A DNA stretch of 64,000 nucleotides. Source: Microbacterium sp. YJN-G. GTDB taxonomy: Bacteria > Actinomycetota > Actinomycetes > Actinomycetales > Microbacteriaceae. The first letter of the stretch is position 1; every line of letters starts with the position of its first letter. The notes below the pieces were generated by a model. It had not been told where the DNA came from. It saw only the letters and a list, made by a program, of their open reading frames with translations, and ran no database searches. The position numbers were made by a program, and so were the translations under genes. Location of the stretch: contig NZ_CP060402.1 of assembly GCF_015040615.1 (NCBI RefSeq), positions 2,914,001 through 2,978,000 of the forward strand, written 5' to 3'. Below are positions 9,206 through 18,984 of this stretch, piece by piece.

Positions 9206-10391
9206 GATGCGCTCCGCATCGAGATGGATCCGGCAGGGCGCAGCATCTCGCGCCCGACGATGAGTCGCATGATCTCGTTCGTCCCTTCCAGGATCTGGTG
9301 CACGCGCAGGTCGCGCACGACCCTCTCGATCCCGTAGTCCTGAAGGTACCCGTAGCCGCCGAGCAGCTGAAGGGCCCTGTTCGCGACGTCGAATCCGGCG
9401 TCGGTCGCGAAGCGCTTGGCCATCGCGCAGCGCATGGTGGCATCCGGGGCCTTCTCATCGACCGCCCTGGCACCGTCGCCGACCATCAGGCGCGCGGCCT
9501 GCAGGTCGGTGCGCATGTCGGCGATCGTGAAGAGGATCGACTGCTTCTCGGCGAGGGGCTCGCCGAACGCGACCCGTTCGTGCACGTACTTCACGGCCTT
9601 CTCGAGCGCCCACTGCGCCCCGCCCAGCGAGCAGGCGGCGATGTTCAGCCGGCCGCCGTTCAGCGCCGACATGGCGATCGCGAACCCGCGGCCCTCGTCG
9701 CCGAGCATGGCGGATGCCGGAACCCGGACGCCGTCGAAGATGACCTGGCGGGTGGGCTGGGCGTGCCAGCCCATCTTCTTCTCGGGTGCACCGAAGCTCA
9801 GCCCCTGCGCGTCGCCGGGGACGAGGAACGCCGAGATGCCCTTCGCGCCGTCCTCGGTCGATCCGGTGCGCGCCATCACGACGTAGACACCGGCTTCGCC
9901 CGCCCCGGAGATGAACTGCTTGACGCCGGTGAGCAGGTAGTCGTCACCGTCGCGGACGGCGCCGGTGGCGATGTTCGCGGCATCCGATCCCGCGCCGGGC
10001 TCGGTCAGGCAGTACCCGCCGAACTCTTCCATCGAGGTCAGCCGCGGCAGCCATTCCGCGCGCTGGGTCTCATCGCCGTAGGTGTCGATCATCCAGGCGA
10101 CCATGTTGTGGATGGAGATGTAGGCGGCGACCGCCGGGTCGCCCTTGGCGAGCTCCTCGAAGATCGCGACGGTGTCACTGCGGCTGAGCCCGGTGCCGCC
10201 GAAGTCCTCGCGCACGTAGATGCCGCCGAGGCCCAGCTCGCCCGCCTTGTGCAGCGACTCGCGCGGGAAGATGTGCTTCTCGTCGCGCTCCGCGGCGTGC
10301 GGGGCGAGCTCGGTGTCGGCGAAGTCGCGCACGGCCCCGAGGATGGCCTCGCGCTCCTCGGCGCTGACGGCGCCGGTGGTGTCGATCATGG

Positions 10392-10395
<4 letters not shown>
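9202..10395 (-). CDS. Acyl-CoA dehydrogenase, probably isobutyryl-CoA dehydrogenase
   Basis: 397 residues of the standard acyl-CoA dehydrogenase fold: YCLTEPGAGSDAANI for FAD and substrate, an RVAFGEPLAEKQS block, and the C-terminal YLQDYGIERVVRDLRVHQ followed by ILEGTNEIMRLIVGRE. It removes two hydrogens from an acyl-CoA and hands the electrons to ETF. The position between mmsA and mmsB points to isobutyryl-CoA. The ATG at 10395 overlaps the mmsA stop as ATGA; the frame is open far upstream but that part is antisense to mmsA and not coding. Confidence 0.92.
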
Positions 10396-11933
<1,538 letters not shown>

Positions 11934-12029
11934 TGTGCTGACACTCCTCTGCGCCTTCTTTGGCACAGTGTTCATGGTAGTCGGCACGCAGACGAATTAC
12001 TAGGGCCCCCTACTATCCCCGGGAGTCGC

Positions 12030-12473
12030 TCACAGGTAGTCGTCCGGATGCAGCTGCCGGATGCCCGAGGCGTGCAGCACGAACTGCGCTCGCAGCGGGA
12101 TGCCGAGGCCGGTCGCGCGCTCTGCCATGGCCTGGGCCCAGGCGCGATCCTGAGGGTTGACGCCGGCGCTGCCGACTCGCTCCCAGACCAGCACGACGCT
12201 CGCGTTTCCGGTCGCCTCGAGGATCAGGCCGATGCGCTGCATGAGCAGATGCGCTTCGGTGACCTCGCCGAGGTCGTCGACGCGCGTGAGCGTCAGCGGG
12301 TCGCGGGGGTAGTCGTCCATGGGCATGAGCGGTTCGCCGAGCCGGCCTTCGGGGTCGATGAAGAGCAGCCACATCTGCCGCTGGTTCGCCCGCTGCAGCA
12401 GCACCTGCAGCAGGTCGCCCAGCTGATCGTCGGTGTGCAGGACCAGGTCTCGGAGGGTTTCGTCGGTGTTCAT
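12030..12473 (-). CDS. Conserved hypothetical protein
   Basis: 147 residues, soluble, no signal peptide or membrane segment. It begins MNTDETLRDLVLHTDDQLGD and contains LFIDPEGRLGEPLMPMDDYP and ASVVLVWERVGSAGVNPQDR, ending in PDDYL. I do not recognise a family with a known activity. The alternation of strands and the single catalytic-looking stretches are not enough for a role. ATG 12473 is taken because upstream codons in frame are Arg-rich noncoding-type sequence. Confidence 0.65.
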   Translation of the reverse strand: MNTDETLRDLVLHTDDQLGDLLQVLLQRANQRQMWLLFIDPEGRLGEPLMPMDDYPRDPLTLTRVDDLGEVTEAHLLMQRIGLILEATGNASVVLVWERVGSAGVNPQDRAWAQAMAERATGLGIPLRAQFVLHASGIRQLHPDDYL

Positions 12474-12569
12474 GCGCCCACTCTGGTCCGCGGCGCCCGC
12501 CCGCGTGGGCGAGATCACCGGATTGTGGACAACCCGCCGTCCGATGCGGATTGTGCAGGAAGAAGCGCC

Positions 12570-12591
12570 CCGCCGCCGGCACGCGCGGCGG
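12570..12591 (-). terminator. Possible terminator hairpin after the amylopullulanase gene
   Basis: CCGCCGC pairs with GCGGCGG around an 8-nt loop, about 20 bp past the stop of the large GH13 gene. No T-run follows on the minus strand, so this is a weak call. Confidence 0.3.
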
Positions 12592-12610
12592 CAGGGTGCT
12601 CCAGTTCGAC

Positions 12611-15600
12611 TCAGCCCACGACCGGACCGACGCCGAACCCGCCGGTGGCGGCGGCGCGATCGTCTACCAGCACGGCGACCGTGCGGGCGGGCACCGTGAC
12701 CGTGCCCGTCGCGGCATCCCACGTCGTCGTCTTCACCACGGCATCCGACCCGTTCGCCTGAACCGCGGTGAGCGCGAAGTCGCGGCCCGCGAGACCCGGA
12801 AGGGTCTGGGCGACCGCCTCGGGCGAGGCGTTGAACACGACCAGCGCGCCGTCCAGGGCCGGGTCGACGTCGGCGCCCACCAGGTCGTCGATGCGCATCA
12901 CGATTACGCCGGGGGCGGCATCCGGTCCGCCGTTGGGGAACGTCACCTTCTGCGCGATGAGCTCGGCGGAGCCCAGCCGCAGCAGGCCGACCTCGCCGCG
13001 CACCCGCAGCAGATCAAGGGCTGCGGCCTCGGCGGCGGCGATGTCGGCCGCGCCCGGCTTGAGGGCGGGGTTCGACAGCAGCGGCGCCATGATGCCCCAC
13101 TTGCCCTCGTTGTCGGCGGCCATCGGCAGTCCGGAGCCGAACGTCGACTCCTGCCCGGTCCAGTCGATGCGGTTGAACCAGTCGCCGGAGTTGTAGCTGT
13201 TGCGGTCGAGCGACTTCGAGCGCAGCAGCTCGGTGCCGGCGTGCCAGAACGAGGGCGACTGCGAGAGGGTGACCGTCGCCAGCGACAGGGTGTTCATGCG
13301 CACCCGGTCGGCCATCGAGGTGTCCACCGGCAGCTTCAGCACCGACAGGTCGTAGAGGGTCTCGTTGTCGTGCGCGTCGACGTAGTTGATCACCTCGTCG
13401 GGCTGGTCGGCGTAGCCGGCGCGCGAGCCGCGGTAGTCGATGTCCTTCCCCGCCGTGGTCGCGCCGTCGCTCGTGGTGAACGCGAAGTCGCGCAGGTTGC
13501 CCGCGAGCCCCAACTTGACCAGGTCGGTCTCGTGGCCCAGGTCGGCGAGCGCCTGCCCGGTCGAGCCGTTGATCGGGTCGCCGTTCGGGTCGGTGCCCAG
13601 GCCCGTTCCGAATCCCTGCCGGAAGGTGGATGACCCGTCGACCGGGCTGCCGCCGTGCACGGCATCCCTCAGCCGGTCGTTGAACGTGCCGATGCCTGTA
13701 CCGCCCAGCTGCCCCTGCACGGCCTGCTCGAACAGGGCGTTGTTCGCGACCTCGCCGAAGTTCCAGCCCTCGCCGTACAGGTAGACGGCCTTGCCGTCGA
13801 CGCCGTCGTCCTCGAGCGTGAGGGCGTCGAGCGCCTCGCGCACGGCCAGCATGTTGGCGACAGAGTGGTGGCCCATCAGGTCGAAGCGGAACCCGTCGAC
13901 GCGGTAGTCGCGCGCCCAGGTGACGACCGAGTCGACCATGAGCTTCTGCGCCACCCGGTGCTCGGTGGCCACGTTCTGGCAGCACGTCGAGGTCTCGACG
14001 GCGCCCGCCGCGTTCAGCCGGTGGTAGTAGCCGGGCACGACCCGGTCGAGCACAGACCGCTCGGCCTGACCGGATGCCGCGGTGTGGTTGAACACCTGGT
14101 CGAGCACCACCTGCAGGCCCATGCCGTGCAGGGCGCCCACCATGGAGCGGAACTCCGCCACGCGCGCGCCGCCGTCGGGGTCGACCGCGTACGAGCCCTC
14201 AGGCGCCGAATAGTGGTACGGGTCGTAGCCCCAGTTGAAGCCGTCCTGATCGGCGACCGCCGCCACGCACGCCTGCTGGGCGTCGTCGGCCGGCCCGTAC
14301 GAGGCGAGGTCGCAGTCGGGCATCGCCTGAGCCGCGCGGTTCTCCTCGATCGTGGCGATGTCGAACGAGGGCAGCAGATGCACGGTGTTCATGCCGGCAT
14401 CCGCCAGCTGGCGCAGCTGCGCGGTGCCTGCGCTGTCGCGCGTGAAGGCGAGATAGGTGCCTCGCTGCGCGACGGGGACCGTCTCGTCACTGATCGAGAA
14501 GTCGCGGATGTGCAGCTCGTAGATCGCCCGGTCGACGGGCTTCTCGACGATCGGCGCCTTGGCCTTGGACCACGCCTTCGGCTTCCACTGCTTGTCGTCG
14601 AGGCTGACGGCGACCGAGCGCTCGGAGTTCACGGTGAGGGCCACGGAGTACGGATCGGTGACGAGGTTCGTCTCGATCTCGCCGGTCGCGGGCGCGTAGA
14701 CGACGACCTCCCAGAGGTACTCGTCGCCCTTGAGCGCCTTCTTGCCCTTGACCTGCCAGACACCGGATGCCGCGTCGTACGACGCCTCGTGCCGGATCGG
14801 GTCGGCCTCGGCCGGCGACCCTGAGCCTGTCGAAGGGTCCCAGGTGAGCAGCGTCGCGCTCTGCGCGGTGGGCGCCCACAGCCGGAACGTCGGGTTCACG
14901 CCGCGGAAGGTCACGCCGAGATCGGCGTCGCCGACGGCATCCGCGTACAGGTCGTCGAGCACCCCGGCGATCTGCACCCCGGTGTACGCCGTGAGTGCTC
15001 CGGCGGTGTCGCGCTGGGCGACGGCGAGCTGGGTGCGCAGCAGCGCTGCGGCATCCGCATCCGCCACCCGCAGCGCGACGTACCCGGCGAGCGCGGGGAA
15101 GCGCTCCTTCTGCTCTGCGGTCAGGCCACCGTCGACCGGCTCGAGCGCGATCGGCTCGGCGCCGGTCACGTCGCCGTCGGTCACGGCGAGCGAGGCGTCG
15201 GATGCCGAGTACAGCTGGTATGCGGCACGGTCGGCCGCGCCGAGGCCGGCCGGCCACGCGAGCGTGGTCTCGTCGATCCAGTGCGCGCGGTGCTCGCCGG
15301 TGCCCGGCAGCGGCGCGTCATCCGCGGTCACCTCGAGCACGTGCGTGGCGAGGGTGTACCGGAACGCGGTGACCTTGCCCTCGGTGGCGCTGAACCCGAT
15401 GTTCGCACCGTCGCGGGCGCCGTCGGCGCCGTAGTTCTCGGCCCAGCTCAGCCCGTGCGCGACCTTCACCTCGTAGGCGCCTGTGGGAAGGCCGGCGGTG
15501 GAGAACTCGTAAACGCCGTCGCGGTCGCCGTCGGCCATCAGCGTGGCCAGGCAGTCGGGTGCCCAGTCGCCCGCGCACCCGAGCTCGTCCTGCAGAGAGC

Positions 15601-18379
15601 CGGGCAGGGTCACGATGGGCCCCTCGGCGGTGGACTGCACGATGTTCGTGCGCGGGTCGAAGTAGAACGAGATCGGTCCGCCGCTGTGCGAGATCGCGAT
15701 GTTCGGGCCGTCGGGCACCCCGTTCGCCCCGTAGTTGATCGCCCAGCTGCCGTTCACGGCCGCCTTGTACTCGTAGTCGCCCGCGGGCAGGTCGAAGGTG
15801 CCTGCCCACACGCCGTCGGCGCGCAGCGTCAGCTTCGCCTTCTCGCACGCCGGATCCCAGTCGCCCGCGCAGCCCATCTCGGAGTTCAGGCTGCCGGGAA
15901 CGGTGACCATGTCGATGGGCGACTCGGGCTCCTCGCTCGGGGCGAGCGAGACGGTGTTGCCGACCGAGGCGTAGGTGGATGCGGCGGCGTGGCCGCCCGC
16001 GGCATCCGTCGTGATCGCGCGGTACTCGACGAGCGTGCCCTGCGCGAGCCCGCGGATGTCATGGAAGACGCGCGGCTCGGTGTCCTCGGCGGTGCCGAGC
16101 GCGTGCCACTCGTCCGAGCCGACCACGCGCCAGGCGAAGCTGGTCTGCGCCCACTGGTCGGCGATGTCGGCCTGCACCGGCGACTGGCCGGTGATGCCGG
16201 CGCCCGCGGCGGGTGCGGCGACGGTCACCGGGGCGGCCTCGGCGGGTGCGGTGACGGCGGCATCCGCCTTCCACACCACGGCCGACAGGGCAGGCACCGT
16301 GATCGTGGTCGCGGCGCCCGCGTCGGTGGTGATCGGCTGCGCGTCGCCGTGCAGCGGCTGATAGATCGCGTCGGCGGTCAGCGTGGTGAGGTCGACGGTC
16401 TGCGCGCTCGTGGCGTTGTTGACCGCGACGAGGTACTCGACCTTCTCGGTCGCATCCACTCGCGAGAAGGCGTAGACGCCGGGTCCGGATGCCGCGTACC
16501 GCTCGATCTGCGCGCCGGTGCTCAGTGCGGGATGGGCGGCGCGCAGCGCGGAGAGCGCGGCGATGTGCTGGTACAGCGCGGCATCCGTGCCGTAGCGGTC
16601 GACCGAACCGGCCTGCTCGCCGGTGACCAGCGTCTGGTTCGCGTACTCGTCGACCTGGGTGGCGAACAGCGTCTGGCGGGCGTCCTTGTCGCCGCCGGTG
16701 CCGGCGAAGCCCTGCTCGTCGCCGTAGTAGACGACCGGCTGGCCGCGGGTGAGGAGCATCACCTCATGGGCGAGCTCATCGCGCTGCTGCGCGGCATCCG
16801 TCTGCCGCAGGAAGTGGCCGACCCGACCCATGTCGTGGTTGCCGAGGAAGGTGGGCAGCGCCGTCGCACTCGAGTCGGGCGTCGTGTAGCGATCGTCTCC
16901 GGCGAACAGGTTCTGCAGCCCCTTGGCAGAGTTGCCGGCGGCGTAGCCGACCGCGGCCGACTGGAAGGTGAAATCGAGCACCGAGTTCATGTCGGTGTCG
17001 CGCACGTACGGGGCGAGCTTGACCGGGTCGGCGTCGTACACCTCGCCGAACATGAAGAACTCGTCCTTGCCCTGCGCGTGCGCGTAGTCGAGCACCTCGG
17101 TGGTCCAGGTCTGCCAGAACTCGAAGTTCACGTGCTTGACGGTGTCGATGCGGAAGCCATCGATGCCGAGGTCGATCCAGTCCTGGTACACCTGCACGAA
17201 GCCGTTGACGACCGTGGGATGCTCGGTCATCAGGTCGTCGAGGCCGTCGAAGTCGCCGTAGGTGACCGACTCGCCCGACCAGGTCGAGTTGCCGCGGCTG
17301 TGGTACAGCGTGGGGTCGTTGAGCCACTCCGGGGTCTTCGCGGTCTTCTCGGCGTCGGCGACCACCGGGGTGTACGGGAAGCTGGTGGCCGCGTCGAGCG
17401 CGGGGAAGCCGCCGGTGCCGGCGTAGTCGGCCGGGTCGAAGGCGGTGCCGTCGGCGTCGCGGTACGGCTCGGTGGCCTGGTCGATGTACGAGTACTGCTT
17501 CTCGCTGTAGTCGATGACGTCGGCGGTGTGGTTGGTGATGATGTCGAAGTACACCTTGATGCCGCGCGCGTGGGCGTCGGCGATCAGCGCCTCGAGCTCG
17601 GCGTTGGTGCCCAGGTGCGGGTCGATCCGGGTGAAGTCGGTGATCCAGTAGCCGTGGTAGCCGGCGGATGCGTTGTCGCCGGTGCCCTGCACGGGCTTGT
17701 TGGCGAAGCTGGGGGTCAGCCAGATCGCCGTGGTGCCGAGACCTTCGATGTAGTCGAGCTTCTGGTGCAGGCCGGCGAGGTCGCCGCCCTGGTAGAAGCC
17801 TTTGTTCGTCGGGTCGAAGCCGGTGACGAGCCGGTCGCCCTCCAGTCCGCCGGTGTCGTTCGCGGTGTCGCCGTTGGCGAACCGGTCGGTCATCACGAAG
17901 TAGAACTGCTCGTCGGATCCCGCCTGCCGCACGGGAGCGGCGATGAGGGCCTCGTCGTCGGCCGTGTAGCCGCCGCGCAGCTGCGAGACCTCGACACCGA
18001 CGCGCTTGAGCGTGTCGTCGAAGGTGAAGCGCAGGGTCGCCGGTCCCGCGATCGTGAGCGGGATGTTCTCACCCCCGCCGTCGAGACCGTACGACTCGTC
18101 CCAGCCGTCGTCGAGGGCGACCTTGTACTGGTAGCTGCCTGCGGGCACCTCGAACGCGGCCGAGTAGACACCGGTCGCGCCGGTCGGCGCGAGCTCGGTG
18201 GCGGCGCAGTCGGGCGCCCAGTCGGCGGCGCAGCCGAGTTCGGACTGCAGGTCGCCCACGAGGGCGACGGTGCGTTCGGCGGCGGCCGCGGGGCCGCTCA
18301 CGGTTCCGAGGGCGGTGAGGCCGGATGCCGCCAGCAGGGCGGCGGTGAACAGGGCGGTACGTCGTGCGGCGGTCTTCAT
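12611..18379 (-). CDS. pulA: Secreted amylopullulanase with two GH13 catalytic domains and three X25-type starch modules
   Basis: 1922 residues. A Sec signal peptide (MKTAARRTALFTAALLAASG, cut near 34) is followed by an X25-like module (about 36-135), then an alpha-amylase-type GH13 domain (about 155-720) with nucleophile Asp412, acid/base Glu446 and Asp516 in LGNHDMGR. Two more X25-like modules follow, each with a [N/Q][S/D]E[M/L]GCAGDW core, then a pullulanase-type GH13 domain with Asp1500 (DGFRFD), Glu1537 (YGEGWNFG) and Asp1671 (AHDNETLYD). It should cut both alpha-1,4 and alpha-1,6 links of starch and pullulan outside the cell. No sorting signal is seen at the C-terminus. ATG 18379 gives a clean signal peptide. 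Two MalR-type operators lie upstream. Confidence 0.93.
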   Translation of the reverse strand: MKTAARRTALFTAALLAASGLTALGTVSGPAAAAERTVALVGDLQSELGCAADWAPDCAATELAPTGATGVYSAAFEVPAGSYQYKVALDDGWDESYGLDGGGENIPLTIAGPATLRFTFDDTLKRVGVEVSQLRGGYTADDEALIAAPVRQAGSDEQFYFVMTDRFANGDTANDTGGLEGDRLVTGFDPTNKGFYQGGDLAGLHQKLDYIEGLGTTAIWLTPSFANKPVQGTGDNASAGYHGYWITDFTRIDPHLGTNAELEALIADAHARGIKVYFDIITNHTADVIDYSEKQYSYIDQATEPYRDADGTAFDPADYAGTGGFPALDAATSFPYTPVVADAEKTAKTPEWLNDPTLYHSRGNSTWSGESVTYGDFDGLDDLMTEHPTVVNGFVQVYQDWIDLGIDGFRIDTVKHVNFEFWQTWTTEVLDYAHAQGKDEFFMFGEVYDADPVKLAPYVRDTDMNSVLDFTFQSAAVGYAAGNSAKGLQNLFAGDDRYTTPDSSATALPTFLGNHDMGRVGHFLRQTDAAQQRDELAHEVMLLTRGQPVVYYGDEQGFAGTGGDKDARQTLFATQVDEYANQTLVTGEQAGSVDRYGTDAALYQHIAALSALRAAHPALSTGAQIERYAASGPGVYAFSRVDATEKVEYLVAVNNATSAQTVDLTTLTADAIYQPLHGDAQPITTDAGAATTITVPALSAVVWKADAAVTAPAEAAPVTVAAPAAGAGITGQSPVQADIADQWAQTSFAWRVVGSDEWHALGTAEDTEPRVFHDIRGLAQGTLVEYRAITTDAAGGHAAASTYASVGNTVSLAPSEEPESPIDMVTVPGSLNSEMGCAGDWDPACEKAKLTLRADGVWAGTFDLPAGDYEYKAAVNGSWAINYGANGVPDGPNIAISHSGGPISFYFDPRTNIVQSTAEGPIVTLPGSLQDELGCAGDWAPDCLATLMADGDRDGVYEFSTAGLPTGAYEVKVAHGLSWAENYGADGARDGANIGFSATEGKVTAFRYTLATHVLEVTADDAPLPGTGEHRAHWIDETTLAWPAGLGAADRAAYQLYSASDASLAVTDGDVTGAEPIALEPVDGGLTAEQKERFPALAGYVALRVADADAAALLRTQLAVAQRDTAGALTAYTGVQIAGVLDDLYADAVGDADLGVTFRGVNPTFRLWAPTAQSATLLTWDPSTGSGSPAEADPIRHEASYDAASGVWQVKGKKALKGDEYLWEVVVYAPATGEIETNLVTDPYSVALTVNSERSVAVSLDDKQWKPKAWSKAKAPIVEKPVDRAIYELHIRDFSISDETVPVAQRGTYLAFTRDSAGTAQLRQLADAGMNTVHLLPSFDIATIEENRAAQAMPDCDLASYGPADDAQQACVAAVADQDGFNWGYDPYHYSAPEGSYAVDPDGGARVAEFRSMVGALHGMGLQVVLDQVFNHTAASGQAERSVLDRVVPGYYHRLNAAGAVETSTCCQNVATEHRVAQKLMVDSVVTWARDYRVDGFRFDLMGHHSVANMLAVREALDALTLEDDGVDGKAVYLYGEGWNFGEVANNALFEQAVQGQLGGTGIGTFNDRLRDAVHGGSPVDGSSTFRQGFGTGLGTDPNGDPINGSTGQALADLGHETDLVKLGLAGNLRDFAFTTSDGATTAGKDIDYRGSRAGYADQPDEVINYVDAHDNETLYDLSVLKLPVDTSMADRVRMNTLSLATVTLSQSPSFWHAGTELLRSKSLDRNSYNSGDWFNRIDWTGQESTFGSGLPMAADNEGKWGIMAPLLSNPALKPGAADIAAAEAAALDLLRVRGEVGLLRLGSAELIAQKVTFPNGGPDAAPGVIVMRIDDLVGADVDPALDGALVVFNASPEAVAQTLPGLAGRDFALTAVQANGSDAVVKTTTWDAATGTVTVPARTVAVLVDDRAAATGGFGVGPVVG
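14817..14840. repeat. CTTCGACAGGCTCAG-type short repeat inside the amylopullulanase gene
   Basis: On the minus strand GGACCCTTCGACAGGCTC continues into AGGGTC, an imperfect palindrome. It is read in frame and encodes DPSTGSGSP in the linker just before the second catalytic domain's ADPIRHEASYD strand. Related copies occur at 55910 and 56711. Its in-frame presence in a surface loop looks like a tolerated insertion. Confidence 0.6.
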
Positions 18380-18456
18380 CGAGCTCCTGAGGGACGGCGG
18401 GCGCAGCCTTGCGCCCGGGACTCTGGCTGCGAAGCTAGCAGGGTTCGCGGACCGAC

Positions 18457-18470
18457 TGCAAGCGTTTACA
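18457..18470. promoter_or_regulatory. MalR/LacI-type operator upstream of pulA
   Basis: TGCAAGCGTTTACA fits the TGNAANCGNTTNCA pattern of actinobacterial and firmicute maltose/starch LacI regulators exactly. It lies about 80 bp before the amylopullulanase start, where a bound repressor would cover the promoter. No maltose regulator is encoded in the window. Confidence 0.65.
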
Positions 18471-18521
18471 GTCAGATTTCTCGGATTCTCGGGCGTGCTT
18501 CGGAAGTGTCGGCGTTGATTC

Positions 18522-18535
18522 CGCAAGCGTTTCCA
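18522..18535. promoter_or_regulatory. Second MalR/LacI-type operator upstream of pulA
   Basis: CGCAAGCGTTTCCA differs from the TGNAANCGNTTNCA pattern only at the first base. It is 65 bp (about six helical turns) from the first site, a spacing compatible with looping. Confidence 0.55.
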
Positions 18536-18627
18536 GCGCGGCATCCGGGGCTCACCTGTGCGTCGGGCACCGCTTTCTCACCGTTCCGGGGTCGTTCACC
18601 ATCCGTCCATATCGCGCACGTACAACT

Positions 18628-18763
18628 GTCTGAGCGTGGCCTGTGGCTCAGACCGGATCGGGTGCCGACCACTCCGCGCAGCGGTGAGCGCCATCAGCTG
18701 CTCCCGACGCGGTCTCCGACCGCGAGACCCCCGCCGGAATCGGGTCGGCGGGGGTCTCTCTCT
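18628..18763 (+). ncRNA. Candidate small RNA ending in an intrinsic terminator
   Basis: GTCTGAGC pairs with GCTCAGAC (18628-18653). Downstream GGTCTC (18711-18716) can pair with GAGACC (18724-18729), which is also the 5' part of the terminator stem GAGACCCCCGCCG/CGGCGGGGGTCTC followed by TCTCTT. The two pairings exclude each other, as in attenuators. No gene ends here, so the terminator needs an upstream transcript. Neither promoter nor family was recognised. Confidence 0.3.
18724..18763 (+). terminator. Intrinsic terminator-like hairpin without an assigned gene
   Basis: A 13-bp perfect stem (GAGACCCCCGCCG with CGGCGGGGGTCTC) with a 9-nt loop and a pyrimidine tail TCTCTTCC on the plus strand. 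It lies between two divergent genes, so it cannot end either of them. Confidence 0.6.
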
Positions 18764-18799
18764 TCCCCGGCGCCGCCCCCGCCGCGCCTCCACTCCCCT

Positions 18800-18866
18800 C
18801 GAGACTTGCCTTCCAGCACGAGACTGCCTTCCGGGGGCGAAGTCTCGTGCTGAATGGCAAGTCTCG
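18800..18866. repeat. Extragenic palindrome (element 2) with nested GAGACT words
   Basis: A 26-bp stem, CGAGACTTGCCTTCCAGCAC plus GAGACT, pairs with AGTCTCGTGCTGAATGGCAA plus GTCTCG with one mismatch or bulge, around a 15-nt loop. Each arm contains the word GAGACTTGCC/GAGACTGCC twice in the same direction. It shares words and plan with the element at 45220. Confidence 0.75.
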
Positions 18867-18984
18867 GGCGGACAGGCGCGGGTTCACGCTGCCGCCCGCG
18901 GCCGTTCACCGCCCCGACACCCGCCGCGAGTACACCGGGGTGCGCGCGTGCGCATGCATGCACCCACCCGGGTGAAGGACGAAG

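Larger units (their letters stand above)
18380..18984. other. 605-bp divergent intergenic region
   Basis: Holds no protein gene I can support. From left to right: two LacI/MalR-type operators near the amylopullulanase start, a GC-rich stretch with an 8-bp hairpin (18628-18653), a GGTCTC/GAGACC hairpin, a strong terminator-like hairpin (18724-18758), an extragenic palindrome (18800-18866), and the leader of the secreted propeller gene. Confidence 0.8.

Noticed and set aside
18541..18763. tRNA, 6C RNA or known riboswitch in the orphan structured region
   Set aside because: No cloverleaf, no CCA-stem pattern, no C-rich twin loops and no recognised aptamer core.
15281..18853. 1190-codon open frame on the plus strand
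   Set aside because: It is antisense to the amylopullulanase, has Arg/Gly/Val-rich composition without domains, and arises from GC-rich third positions.
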